Positions 34,002 to 42,828 of a DNA stretch of 64,000 bases are shown piece by piece; position 1 is the first letter of the stretch; the number at the start of each line of letters is the position of its first letter. Below the pieces are notes generated by a model, which was not told where the DNA came from, did not search any database, and saw nothing but the letters and a program-made list of their open reading frames with translations. Made by a program: the position numbers and the translations under genes. The stretch is from the NCBI GenBank assembly GCA_964399035.1, contig CAYNPH010000037.1:24799-88798 (forward strand), written 5' to 3'. Source of the DNA: WAOL01 sp964399035. Its GTDB lineage: Archaea > Thermoproteota > Thermoprotei_A > Sulfolobales > NBVN01.

Positions 34002-34733
34002 ATGCCCGACGCAATACTTCAGGTAAGGAACGTTGTTAAGAGGTTCGGAGGGATAATCGCGGTAAACAACATTAGCTTCGACGTGCGTGAAGGCGAGATC
34101 ATGGGGCTCATAGGCCCTAACGGCGCCGGTAAGACGACCCTCTTCAACTGCATAACCGGTATATACACGCCTGAGGAAGGCAAGGTATACTTCATGGGTG
34201 AGGACATAACAGGGTTACCGCCCCACAAAATAGCGCTTAAGGGCATAGCTAGGACATGGCAGAAGACAAGGCCCTTCAAGAAAATGACCGTGCTGGAGGC
34301 AGTCACGGTGGGCGCGCTACTAAGAACAAGTAACGTCGACAAAGCCATGAGGAAGGCCGAGGAAGTCCTTAAATTCATCGGGTTCCCTGAAGAGAAGATA
34401 AACGCCTTAGGCAAGGACATAACCCTCATGGATCACAAGATGGTTGACCTAGCGAGGGCCATAGCGACAGAGCCCAAACTACTCCTGCTGGACGAGGTCG
34501 CCGCCGGCCTAAGGCCCCACGAGATGGATAGGCTTGCGGAGGTTCTGAGGAAGATAAACTCTGAGAAAGGAATAACGATGATAGTGGTGGAGCACGTGAT
34601 GAGGTTCGTGATGGGGCTGAGCGAAAGGATCGTGGTGATGCATGAAGGACAGAAGATTGCTGAGGGCCGCCCGGAGGAAATAGCGAACAACCCGAAGGTA
34701 ATTGAAGCCTACCTAGGCACGAAGCCCGTGTGA
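34002..34733 (+). CDS. branched-chain amino acid-type ABC transporter ATP-binding protein (LivG-like)
   Basis: This is one of two ATPases of the Liv-type importer. Walker A GPNGAGKTT, then a Q-loop region with IARTWQKTRPF typical of LivG. The signature is degenerate: where LSGGQ is expected it reads ITLMDHKMVDLARAIA, and Walker B is LLLLDEVAAGL. Loss of the LSGGQ sequence in one subunit is notable because the partner LivF keeps it. Length 243 aa. It lies two bases after livM. Confidence 0.9.
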   Translation: MPDAILQVRNVVKRFGGIIAVNNISFDVREGEIMGLIGPNGAGKTTLFNCITGIYTPEEGKVYFMGEDITGLPPHKIALKGIARTWQKTRPFKKMTVLEAVTVGALLRTSNVDKAMRKAEEVLKFIGFPEEKINALGKDITLMDHKMVDLARAIATEPKLLLLDEVAAGLRPHEMDRLAEVLRKINSEKGITMIVVEHVMRFVMGLSERIVVMHEGQKIAEGRPEEIANNPKVIEAYLGTKPV

Positions 34734-34748
34734 GGGAGGTGGTCACAC

Positions 34749-35465
34749 GTGAGCGCATCCATGCTCGAGCTGAAAGGGATTCACGCAGGCTACGGGGAGT
34801 TCCGCGTGCTCCACGACGTCAACATGCGTGTGGAGAAGGGCGAGATAGTCGCGTTGATAGGGCCCAACGGTGCGGGCAAGACGACAACGCTCAGAACCGT
34901 GCTCGGAATGACGACCCTCTACGAGGGTAAGGTGCTCTTCAAGGGCGAAGACATAACTAAGGTACCGACACACAAGAGGGTTGAGAAAGGCATAGCGATG
35001 GTGCCGGAAGGCAGGGGAATATTCACACCACTAACGGTGTATGAGAACCTCCTCGCCGGCGCCTACACGAAGAGGGCCGAGGAGAAGCTGCAGGACTCCC
35101 TAGAATTCGTCTTCACCCTCTTCCCAAAGCTAAAGGAAAGGAGGAACCAAATAGCGGGGACGCTGTCCGGCGGCGAGGCCCAGATGCTCGCCATAGCAAG
35201 GGCACTCATGTCGAGACCGGAGCTACTACTCCTCGACGAGCCGAGCTTGGGCCTAGCTCCTAAGATCGTGCTTGAGGTATTCGACGTTATCAGGAAGCTA
35301 AGGGAGGAGGGAGTAACGATACTTATAGTGGAGCAGCACGTGAAGAACTCCCTAGAGACCGCCGACAGGGCGTACGTGATGGAGACGGGCAGGATAGTGC
35401 TTGAGGGCGAGGCCAGGTCACTACTCAAGGATGAGAGGCTGAAGAAGGCATACCTAGTGATATAG
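34749..35465 (+). CDS. branched-chain amino acid-type ABC transporter ATP-binding protein (LivF-like)
   Basis: This is the second ATPase of the Liv-type importer. Walker A GPNGAGKTT, the LivF-typical VPEGRGIFTPLTVYENL, signature LSGGEAQMLAIARAL, Walker B LLLLDEPSLGLAP and switch His in VEQHV. At 238 aa it has normal length. GTG 34749 follows GGAGGTGG. It ends the operon; a 61-base gap separates it from a convergent gene. Confidence 0.93.
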   Translation: MSASMLELKGIHAGYGEFRVLHDVNMRVEKGEIVALIGPNGAGKTTTLRTVLGMTTLYEGKVLFKGEDITKVPTHKRVEKGIAMVPEGRGIFTPLTVYENLLAGAYTKRAEEKLQDSLEFVFTLFPKLKERRNQIAGTLSGGEAQMLAIARALMSRPELLLLDEPSLGLAPKIVLEVFDVIRKLREEGVTILIVEQHVKNSLETADRAYVMETGRIVLEGEARSLLKDERLKKAYLVI

Positions 35466-35526
35466 TGGCGGAAGGCCCTTCCCCTTAACCCCCGAAGAAT
35501 TTTCTTGCAGGTAAGCTACCCTTCCC

Positions 35527-36015
35527 TCACTCCCCGTGAAGCTTCGCCGTGTTCCTCAGTAACTCGGTAGCCTCGGAAAGCATGGACGCTACCCCCTCAA
35601 CCTCCTCAGCCTTAATGCCTAACCCGTCAATACTGACCTTACCGAGTAACGCAACCCCCTCCAGCGCCGTTATTGCTGGCTCTATGAAGCCCCTTAAAAC
35701 GCCGGCGTACACGTGCGGGTAATCCCTCTCCAGCACCTCCTTAACGAACTTAACCTTCCTTAACGCCTTCCTAGCCGAGTCGATCGCCGACTTAACGTAC
35801 ATGTTCGCCATCGAGTCGCTCGAAAGCGGGAAGCCCGTTAACGCGGTCTGAATGAGTAACCTATCAACGACGCCCTTACGCGACTCCCTAAGCACGTTCT
35901 CCGCAACACGCAACTTCATAGCGGACAACCTAGCATTCCTCACAGCGTCCTCCAACTCACCCGCTAAATCACCTAAACCGCGCCTACCGAAGAACCTGCC
36001 GAGCCACGGGCTCAA
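35527..36015 (-). CDS. helical protein, possibly ESCRT-III/CdvB-like
   Basis: This 162-aa protein is almost wholly alpha-helical with heptad-like spacing. A loose match to the archaeal Snf7/CdvB core is seen: basic helix 1 (NARLSAMKLRVAENVLRES), then RLLIQTAL, a YVKSAIDSARKALRKVKFVK helix where CdvB has YANE-type residues, and an ALEGVALLG turn where CdvB has a LETVLELG-like segment. No other division genes are nearby. The TTG start at 36015 follows AGGGG. Treat the assignment as a hypothesis; a generic coiled-coil protein is the alternative. Confidence 0.4.
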   Translation of the reverse strand: MSPWLGRFFGRRGLGDLAGELEDAVRNARLSAMKLRVAENVLRESRKGVVDRLLIQTALTGFPLSSDSMANMYVKSAIDSARKALRKVKFVKEVLERDYPHVYAGVLRGFIEPAITALEGVALLGKVSIDGLGIKAEEVEGVASMLSEATELLRNTAKLHGE

Positions 36016-36103
36016 AGCCCCTAACCATATGGAGTCACTCCTTCAAAGGTAATAACGCTACTCCGAAACCACCCGGAATCCCTTGGCACGCAGTTACTGA
36101 GGA

Positions 36104-37099
36104 CTAAAGCTCGCTTGCCACCCTAGGGCAGAGCGGGTCCGGTGAGTGCGGATTCCTCCTCAACATATAGGATCGGGCGAAGCACCCGCCCCTGCACTCG
36201 CTGGCGACAGGGCATGAAGCGCAGGGCTCCACGCGAGGAGGTCTCGACACGGACTTAATTACCGGGTGACTCATTAGCTTCGCCCACGCACCCCTAACGC
36301 CGTCCTTAACTACGTTCGCTACCTCCACGTTCATCACGTCGCAAAGCACTACCCTGCCGGAGGGCGTGACGTCCATAACTCCCCAGTCCCTGCAGTTCGC
36401 CGTCCTAAGCCACGGCGACTTACTGACCACTCTTAGGAAGGGTGTGCACCACACGTCAACGACCACGCCAAGCTCCTCCGCAACCCTCTCAACAGCCTTC
36501 AACGCGGCAACGTAGTGCCTGCTACTGACGTAGGAATGTATCCTTAAAGCCGTTCCCGCGGGCATTGCCGGGATAATGGACACTGACTCGGCCCCTAACT
36601 CCAGCGCCTTCTCGATAGCCTCACCAACGTACCTCCAGTTAAGCTCAGACACCGACACGTTAACGTGGAAGGGGACGCCGTGATCCCTCAGCAGGTTAAT
36701 CCCATTTAATACTGCGTCCCAAGACCCCCTCCCCCTGATTAACTCGTGTACGTCCCTTGACGGGCCCTCTATACTTGTGAATACTTTCACTCCTAACCTG
36801 CTTAGCTGTGATGCTAGGTCGTTATTTAGGAGCGTGGCGTTCGTGAACACGCTTGCCTCCATACCCAGCTCAACTATTTCGTTAAGGATCCTCACTAAGT
36901 CTCCCCTCAGCAACGGCTCACCCCCAGTCAGGTGGATGTGCTCAACCTCGGCGTCCGCGGCGTCCCTGATGATGTCCAGCACCTTCTCAGTCGGTAACTC
37001 CCGCTCGTGCATGTAGGGGGTGGCGTAACAGTGTTTGCACGCCAGGTTGCACCTGGCTGAGATAATCCATATTATCGTCTCCAATCCTTCATCGCTCAC
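36104..37099 (-). CDS. radical SAM/SPASM-domain protein
   Basis: The radical SAM cluster is CNLACKHC (CX3CX2C, about residues 17-24), with LTGGEPLL as the SAM-binding block. The C-terminal SPASM-type cluster is CASCPVASECRGGCFAR plus a Cys before the end. The pattern fits the family that includes heme d1/alternative heme synthases (NirJ/AhbD) and peptide-modifying enzymes. The next gene downstream on the same strand is unrelated in sequence. No precursor peptide is visible nearby. Start GTG 37099 after AGGTGG. Confidence 0.85.
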   Translation of the reverse strand: MSDEGLETIIWIISARCNLACKHCYATPYMHERELPTEKVLDIIRDAADAEVEHIHLTGGEPLLRGDLVRILNEIVELGMEASVFTNATLLNNDLASQLSRLGVKVFTSIEGPSRDVHELIRGRGSWDAVLNGINLLRDHGVPFHVNVSVSELNWRYVGEAIEKALELGAESVSIIPAMPAGTALRIHSYVSSRHYVAALKAVERVAEELGVVVDVWCTPFLRVVSKSPWLRTANCRDWGVMDVTPSGRVVLCDVMNVEVANVVKDGVRGAWAKLMSHPVIKSVSRPPRVEPCASCPVASECRGGCFARSYMLRRNPHSPDPLCPRVASEL

Positions 37100-37162
37100 T
37101 CGTCACCACCTGATGCCGTAATAGATGCGGTGTTGGGGAGCATTAAGCATTCCGCGGTGGCG

Positions 37163-37969
37163 CTACTTGGCTCCAGCGTTTCGAGGGGTGCGGGCACACG
37201 ATTTAATCGCGTTAAGGTACTCCTCGTCCCTTAAGATGGTTTCCTGCTCCTTAACAACGTAATCAATCACTTGCTTACTCTCGCTTAACAGCACCGACGT
37301 CACCTTTCTTGAGACCTCCCTAACCCTGCCTAGGTTCTGTGGGAGAGGTATGCCGGCCCTACCCACGGATACTTTAGCCAGCAACCACGCACCTATCAGC
37401 GACGCGTTTACCGACGCAAGGGCATCCTCGATATTCGGTCCGCTAACCCAGTACAGCTCCCTAACGAAGCCGTATGCGAGCGCCTTAGGTCCCTTAACCC
37501 TAATCTTAGAGAGTAGCTCGTCCCCCCTACTCACGACCTCATTAAGCAATTCACCTTCCCTTACCCCACCGAGCCCCGTCCTAGCCGCTAGCCTCAGGAA
37601 CCCTGTGCGGGCAATCACCCCTAGATCCTCATGCACTAGGAGGACGGAGAGCATGTAGGATGATGCTAGCACTGTCTTAACTAATCTCTCGTAGGCCTCC
37701 TCCACATTGCGGGGGACGTACGGCCTCGTATCGCCGCCCCTGAGGAGAGCTGCCACTAGCTCCGGTTTGAGGGGGTCCGTGGCTAGGGCCTCACCCTCAC
37801 TGGCGAGGAGGGGTACGCTCAGCACGCCATGCTTGATTGCGTCATCGGGTGGGTGATCAAGGCTAACCACCCTTACCTCATTGCTTAGTAGGTCTGTTGA
37901 GATCAGGTGTTTAACCACTCTGTAGCTCGACCAGCATGTTGGGTGTACGTACAGCACGTACCTGCTCAA
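37163..37969 (-). CDS. thioredoxin-fold protein with an unrecognised helical C-terminal domain
   Basis: Residues 1-80 look like a glutaredoxin/thioredoxin fold: YVLYVHPTCWSSYRVVKHL, followed by the cis-Pro region SVPLL. The active site is single-Cys, CWSS instead of CxxC, so it is monothiol at most. The remaining ~190 residues are mainly helical and unrecognised. It lies upstream of the SPASM radical SAM gene on the same strand with a 63-base gap and may be co-transcribed, which hints at a shared redox task. TTG start. Confidence 0.55.
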   Translation of the reverse strand: MSRYVLYVHPTCWSSYRVVKHLISTDLLSNEVRVVSLDHPPDDAIKHGVLSVPLLASEGEALATDPLKPELVAALLRGGDTRPYVPRNVEEAYERLVKTVLASSYMLSVLLVHEDLGVIARTGFLRLAARTGLGGVREGELLNEVVSRGDELLSKIRVKGPKALAYGFVRELYWVSGPNIEDALASVNASLIGAWLLAKVSVGRAGIPLPQNLGRVREVSRKVTSVLLSESKQVIDYVVKEQETILRDEEYLNAIKSCARTPRNAGAK

Positions 37970-38148
37970 CGCGCTAACCCCGCTAGCCTTGCAATTAGCC
38001 TTAATCTAATTTTCTTGGATGATGAATTCCTTTTAAATCCATTTACAAAAAATAGATTCAGTCACGAGCTGATGCGTCGCACCTCAAGCACTGGGAGGTT
38101 CCCCGACGTATCAGCCCAGCACAGCGTAGCGTGTCCCGGGTGTTACGC

Positions 38149-39471
38149 ATGGGTACTGAAGCAAGTGATGGCGGCAAGCTTAAGAGGGTCCTTAACCTAC
38201 GTGACCTGCTGGTTTTCGCTATAATGACAATGGTACCCATAGCCCCGATGGGCGTTTACGGCATCGTCGCCTCAGTGAGCCACGGGTACGTGCCGCTAAC
38301 CTACATCGTGGCCGCCGCGGCGATGTTTTTCACTGCGTGGTCCTACGGGCAGTTCGCTTTCAGGATCCCTGAGGCTGGCTCGGCCTACGCGTACGTGAGG
38401 GAGACCTTAGGACCGCATGCTGGCTTCATAACGGGGTGGGTCATCCTCCTTGACTACATACTCATACCCTCACTAGTGATACTCGTTGCCGCACTATGGT
38501 TGCAGGCGGTGAGCGGGGTTCCGATGTTCGTGTGGGCCCTCGCCTTCATAGCCTTCGCGACCGTGGCGAACATACTGGGGGTTGAGATGACGATGAAGGC
38601 GTCTATGGCGCTCTTCATTTTTGAGGCGGGCGTGCTGGCGGCGTTCGTCGCGGCCGCCGTGCTCAAGATAATCACTGACCCGAACCTGCACTTCAGCCTA
38701 GCACCTTTCTACAACCCCGCAACGTTCTCGGTGGGCTACGTCGTGGCCGGGGCGTCCATAGCTGTGCTGAGCTTCCTGGGGTTCGACATCATGACAACGC
38801 TTGCCGAGGAGACGAAAGAGGCTAGGAGGGTCGTCAGTAAGGCGGTGGTTCTAGTGGTGCCCATAATAACTTCCTTCTTCGTGGTTCAGACGTACTTAGC
38901 CGCCGTGGTTCACCCGAGCTACACGTTCAAAGACACGGACGTGGCATTCTACTACATAGCCCGGGAAGTGGGTGGGAGGTGGCTACAGTTACTCACCATG
39001 GCTGGGACGGTGCTGGCGGCAGGCATAGGCGACACGCTCGCGGCCCAGGCAGGGATCTCCAGAGTGCTCTTCAGCATGGGGAGGCAGGGGCAGTTACCCA
39101 GAATCTTCTCGAAACTGCACCCAAGGTTCAGAACACCCTACGTCTCGACGCTGGTCGTCGCCGCCATAACGGCGCCGATCGTGTACGTACTAACACTACG
39201 TGACCTCTCCTCAATAGTGAACTTCGGTGCCCTAACGGCATTCCTGCTGATGCAGTTCTCGCTGGCGTACAGGTTCGTTAGGGTTGAGGGCAGGCCGCTA
39301 CTCGCCTTCCTGCCGGCCATAGGCTTCGCGATAACTGGGGCGGTGTGGTACGGGCTCGATTCGAGCGCTAAGGAACTGGGCTTCATCTGGATAGCGTTAG
39401 GGGTGGCGTACCTAGCCTACATGACGAGGGGCTTCAAAACGGAAGCTAAGCTATCTATCCCGGAGGTGTGA
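38149..39471 (+). CDS. APC-family amino acid permease
   Basis: This 12-helix secondary carrier of the amino acid-polyamine-organocation family has the first-helix block PIAPMGVYGIVASVSHGYVPL, PEAGSAYAYVRETLGPHAGF in helix 3, and FLGFDIMTTLAEETKEARR between helices 6 and 7, all family landmarks. It imports amino acids or amines. ATG 38149 (after GGGTG) is preferred to the in-frame GTG at 38131. Length is 440 aa. It stands alone as a transcription unit. Confidence 0.9.
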   Translation: MGTEASDGGKLKRVLNLRDLLVFAIMTMVPIAPMGVYGIVASVSHGYVPLTYIVAAAAMFFTAWSYGQFAFRIPEAGSAYAYVRETLGPHAGFITGWVILLDYILIPSLVILVAALWLQAVSGVPMFVWALAFIAFATVANILGVEMTMKASMALFIFEAGVLAAFVAAAVLKIITDPNLHFSLAPFYNPATFSVGYVVAGASIAVLSFLGFDIMTTLAEETKEARRVVSKAVVLVVPIITSFFVVQTYLAAVVHPSYTFKDTDVAFYYIAREVGGRWLQLLTMAGTVLAAGIGDTLAAQAGISRVLFSMGRQGQLPRIFSKLHPRFRTPYVSTLVVAAITAPIVYVLTLRDLSSIVNFGALTAFLLMQFSLAYRFVRVEGRPLLAFLPAIGFAITGAVWYGLDSSAKELGFIWIALGVAYLAYMTRGFKTEAKLSIPEV

Positions 39472-39491
39472 GGACCTATCACCTCGCTTAC

Positions 39492-41000
39492 CTAACCGCC
39501 ACCAGTCCTCGACACCACGTAAGCTAAGAGGGCTGAGGTGAGGACGTAAAGTTCCACAGGCTTCTTAAGGATCTCTAGGCCGTCAAGAACCTTACCCTCC
39601 CTAACCACGTACTCCCTGCTTAACCTCCCGTGAACTAAGTGGTTCCTTAAGTCCCTCAACCTAATGGGGCGCTCGGCAACGTACCTAGTTAACGAGTCCT
39701 CACCACCCCTTAACTCCTCCAGAACACGCGAAATCACCGCCACGCCATCACCATTACCTCCCTCCCTAGCCTCCCTCAGGGCGGCCTTCAGCTCCCCACG
39801 CAACTGCCTTAACTCCCTACGAACCCCTACCGAATCCCCCGACATGACGCCTAAGTAAGCCCTCAGCACACGCGCTTCAAAGGACTTCGCAACCCTACCG
39901 CTCGGGTCAGCAGACCTTAAAGCGTCGTGAACCTCCTTCCTCACATCCATGATCCTCAGCTTACGTAACTCCTCAACTACGCGTGGCCCCACCTTAAGGG
40001 CCCTAACGCCCCTTAAGGCAGGAGCCACGATCTTCAAACCCTCGCTAAACGCCTCACCGACCTCAACGCTCATTAAGGCCCTCCCCTCAGCACCTAAGGT
40101 CTCAACATAGTTGAACAGGTTGATGAGTGAGGAGGGGTACCTGAGCCTATAGTAGTCAGCGGTGCTTGACCTGAGGAAGCCAGCATCCTCGACACGGGCT
40201 AAGTAATCATGTACGGCATCAAGCACTAAACCGTGATTCAGGAACACGCTCACCGCGAAGGAGAGCGCGAGCGACGCGTAGAGGTAGGAGAACGCTATCC
40301 CCAACCCTAGGTAGGGCCTCTCCCCCGGCTTGAAGTTAGGTATTAACACGACCACGATCGCTAAGGTGAAGGCAAAGAACGTCAGGAACTGGGTGAAGAG
40401 GGGTTCATCGCCTCCCCGCCCCGCCTCCGTCGACGCTATTACGCTCAGCACCCTATGAAACAGTAGCGAGTCATACGTGAGGAACAACGCAGCTAAGAGA
40501 ATCGAGAGACCTATGATTAAGGCGGGCTCCAAAGCAAGCTCGCCCGCGTGGGGAATCACGGAGACGTAGAGCAGCATGCTTAGGGCCAAGCTAACCACGC
40601 ACGCCAACCTGAGAACCCACTTAACGCTGGAGTACCTTAACCTAAGCGTACGTGCGGCCGCCCCAGCACTGACGGACCACATGATCCCCGTCACGAAGGC
40701 AAGCAACGCGTACAGCACCCAAGCAGGCATGAGGGGCACGGACCTAACCCTAAGTAGCGTGACCCCGCTTACAACGCTCGCTAGGAGGTACGTGGAGACC
40801 AAGCCAACGAACGCGTGCTTCTCCCCGCCGAGGAGGAACTGGGCAAGCATGAACGCGGCCACGACGGCGACGACGTAGGCAACCACGTGACTCTCAAGGA
40901 GGTAAACATACACGCCGAGCGCCAAGAGAGCCGGCACGTAGAGGAGAAGGAATAACACGTGCCTCCCCACACGTGCGGAACCCCTAACCACCCAAGCCAC
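39492..41000 (-). CDS. large membrane protein with a cytoplasmic C-terminal helical domain
   Basis: The N-terminal ~270 residues have about eight membrane helices; the C-terminal ~230 residues are soluble, helical and charged. Near the end, RDLRNHLVHGRLS resembles an RxxxxH HEPN-type motif, found in RNA-cleaving or nucleotide-binding HEPN folds, though this could be chance. A last hydrophobic segment closes the protein. No known family is recognised. GTG start. It is convergent with the APC permease gene and separate from the MscS gene upstream. Confidence 0.5.
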   Translation of the reverse strand: MAWVVRGSARVGRHVLFLLLYVPALLALGVYVYLLESHVVAYVVAVVAAFMLAQFLLGGEKHAFVGLVSTYLLASVVSGVTLLRVRSVPLMPAWVLYALLAFVTGIMWSVSAGAAARTLRLRYSSVKWVLRLACVVSLALSMLLYVSVIPHAGELALEPALIIGLSILLAALFLTYDSLLFHRVLSVIASTEAGRGGDEPLFTQFLTFFAFTLAIVVVLIPNFKPGERPYLGLGIAFSYLYASLALSFAVSVFLNHGLVLDAVHDYLARVEDAGFLRSSTADYYRLRYPSSLINLFNYVETLGAEGRALMSVEVGEAFSEGLKIVAPALRGVRALKVGPRVVEELRKLRIMDVRKEVHDALRSADPSGRVAKSFEARVLRAYLGVMSGDSVGVRRELRQLRGELKAALREAREGGNGDGVAVISRVLEELRGGEDSLTRYVAERPIRLRDLRNHLVHGRLSREYVVREGKVLDGLEILKKPVELYVLTSALLAYVVSRTGGG

Positions 41001-41095
41001 CCCGAGGACGCGTTAGTGGCCTCAACCCCCAGCAACCACGTACTTGGGAGTAATTAATAAAGCAACGCATGGGTAGGGCACCCCGTGCTGAAGCC

Positions 41096-41938
41096 TCAAA
41101 GAGAGGTGCGGCCACCCTTGGGGAGATCCCTCACGTGAACGTCGAGTTGTGGGTAAGGTATCTCGATCCCTGCTTTGCCGTACTCCACGTACACACCCTT
41201 AATTATGTCCGTCTTGACGGTGCCGTAATCTTCCTTCCTAACCCAAGCCCTTATCTGGAGGTTTACACTCGAGTCTCCCAGTTGCGTGACGACGACCGCT
41301 GGCTCCGGTTCCTTAAGTACCTTGGGGTGGTTGCGTAGAATGCTCATGGTGATGTTGACCGCCTTATCGAGGTCGGTGCCGTACGCCACGCCTATGTCGA
41401 GCGTGACCCTCCTTAAGGGCTCCCTAGAGTAGTTCACTATGGGTGAACCCCAGATCTTCTTGTTAGGGATGGTTATCACGACGTTGTCGAACGTCTTAAG
41501 CGTGGTGGACATAACCCCTATCCCGTCGATGAGGCCGGAGTAGCCCGCCACCTCCACATAGTCGCCCTTGTTGAAGGGCCTTATGACGGCTAACCAAATG
41601 CCTGCCGCCATGTTCGCCCACGTGTCCTGAAGCCCGAACCCCAGTATTAGGCCGATGATCGCTGAGAGACCTAAGCCTAAGGTGCTCGTGTCAACACCTA
41701 TTATTGGGAGGGCTGAAATCACCACAACCACGTAGCCCAAGCCCCGAACAACGCTTGTCAGCAACCCCGTTATGAGTGGTGGGGCCCCCGCCTTCTCCAG
41801 AGGCTTCCTGACGATGCGGGAGATAACCCTAACCACTAGGATACCGACCACCAGCACTGCTAGGAACAGCACTAGCTGGTATAGGCTGAATCCAACCACG
41901 GGCAACGGCGCCATGAACATGCTTAACGGTGACTCCAT
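41096..41938 (-). CDS. small-conductance mechanosensitive channel (MscS family)
   Basis: This is a membrane channel that opens under tension to release solutes. It has three N-terminal helices, the pore-helix region with GLSAIIGLILGFGLQDTWANMAAG, and a C-terminal beta domain with FNKGDYVEVAGYSGLIDGIG and VVITIPNKKIW. At 280 aa it is a minimal MscS type. ATG 41938 follows GGTGAGGG. It is divergent from a gene whose product resembles the TM-helix part of related channels, over an inverted repeat at 41972-42001. Confidence 0.92.
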   Translation of the reverse strand: MESPLSMFMAPLPVVGFSLYQLVLFLAVLVVGILVVRVISRIVRKPLEKAGAPPLITGLLTSVVRGLGYVVVVISALPIIGVDTSTLGLGLSAIIGLILGFGLQDTWANMAAGIWLAVIRPFNKGDYVEVAGYSGLIDGIGVMSTTLKTFDNVVITIPNKKIWGSPIVNYSREPLRRVTLDIGVAYGTDLDKAVNITMSILRNHPKVLKEPEPAVVVTQLGDSSVNLQIRAWVRKEDYGTVKTDIIKGVYVEYGKAGIEIPYPQLDVHVRDLPKGGRTSL

Positions 41939-41971
41939 GCTCCCTCACCACGTAACGCGGGCTATGTTGTT

Positions 41972-42001
41972 ACGTGTTAAGAGTATTTAAGTACAACACG
42001 T
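41972..42001. promoter_or_regulatory. inverted repeat in the divergent channel promoter
   Basis: ACGTGTT (41972-41978) and AACACGT (41995-42001) form a perfect 7-bp-arm inverted repeat with a 16-base spacer holding TATA-like CTTAAATACTC (read leftward) for the MscS gene. It lies between the MscS gene and the rightward membrane-protein gene, so one regulator could control both. Confidence 0.5.
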
Positions 42002-42080
42002 GAAGTGTTCCCCGACGCGTTCTAAGGAGTTGTTATTAGCTTTATTAATCCCTATAAGGAGGGCTAGGGGTGATGGTGCG

Positions 42081-42767
42081 GTGAGTGTAGCGGGCGCACT
42101 GAGGACGCTGACTGACATGGCCTCCACAGCAACCACCACGCGGACGACCGCCTCGGTCAGCGGAGGTAAGGCGGTGAACGCGACCATCATGGAGGAGGCC
42201 TTCAGGAAGGCGGTAGCGGACTTTGTCTCCATGATGCCCTACATATTCATAGCCCTAGCAATAATCGCGATTTACGTAGGCATAGCCGTAATACTGACCA
42301 AGCTCGTAAGGAAGCTGCTCACAGCACTGAAGGTGGACGAGCTGCTCAAACCGCTATTCAAGGAAGCCTACTTCAGCCTAACAAACCTCATAATAGCGCT
42401 AATCAACGTAGGCATAGCCCTCCTAGCACTATACTCCATAGTCCTCACCCTATTCCCAGGGCAGGTACACACGCTCAACACGGTCCTAAACTACACGGCC
42501 AGGGTAGTCAGCGTAGTCTTCCTCATAGTCTTCGTGTTCCTCGCATTCAACGCCATAATACTCAGGATAAGGATGGAAGCAAAACTAAGGGGCTTCATAT
42601 TCCTTCTCTCATTCTTCATAACCATAGTCCTAATACTCGACATAACAAGCATATCCGACCAAGTAAAGACAGCCCTTGCATGGGGCATAAGCGTCGGCAT
42701 AGGCCTATCAATAGGGGTATTCGCCGCCTGGTACTTCTTCCACGACTACCTACGCGGAAGAGAATAA
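42081..42767 (+). CDS. membrane protein resembling the TM-helix region of MscS-like channels
   Basis: After a Thr/Ser/Ala-rich N-terminus come five membrane helices (IFIALAIIAIYVGIAVILT is the first), with a charged turn VRKLLTALKVDELLKPLF like the TM-helix repeats of some channel proteins. No beta domain follows, so it is not a full MscS. It may be a partner of the divergent MscS gene (inference). The GTG start at 42081 follows GGGGTG; the longer reading begins at 42000, inside the operator. The 228-aa reading fits. Confidence 0.6.
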   Translation: MSVAGALRTLTDMASTATTTRTTASVSGGKAVNATIMEEAFRKAVADFVSMMPYIFIALAIIAIYVGIAVILTKLVRKLLTALKVDELLKPLFKEAYFSLTNLIIALINVGIALLALYSIVLTLFPGQVHTLNTVLNYTARVVSVVFLIVFVFLAFNAIILRIRMEAKLRGFIFLLSFFITIVLILDITSISDQVKTALAWGISVGIGLSIGVFAAWYFFHDYLRGRE

Positions 42768-42828
42768 CGTGTAAGGGAAAAACTCATAGTTTGGTTATTG
42801 TTACTTACTTGAGACGCGGGTGATTAGG

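Noticed and set aside
42000..42080. Upstream start (42000) for the TM-helix-like membrane protein
   Set aside because: It would begin inside the divergent inverted repeat, and the TATA/start region of that gene lies within the codons. GTG 42081 has GGGGTG ahead of it.
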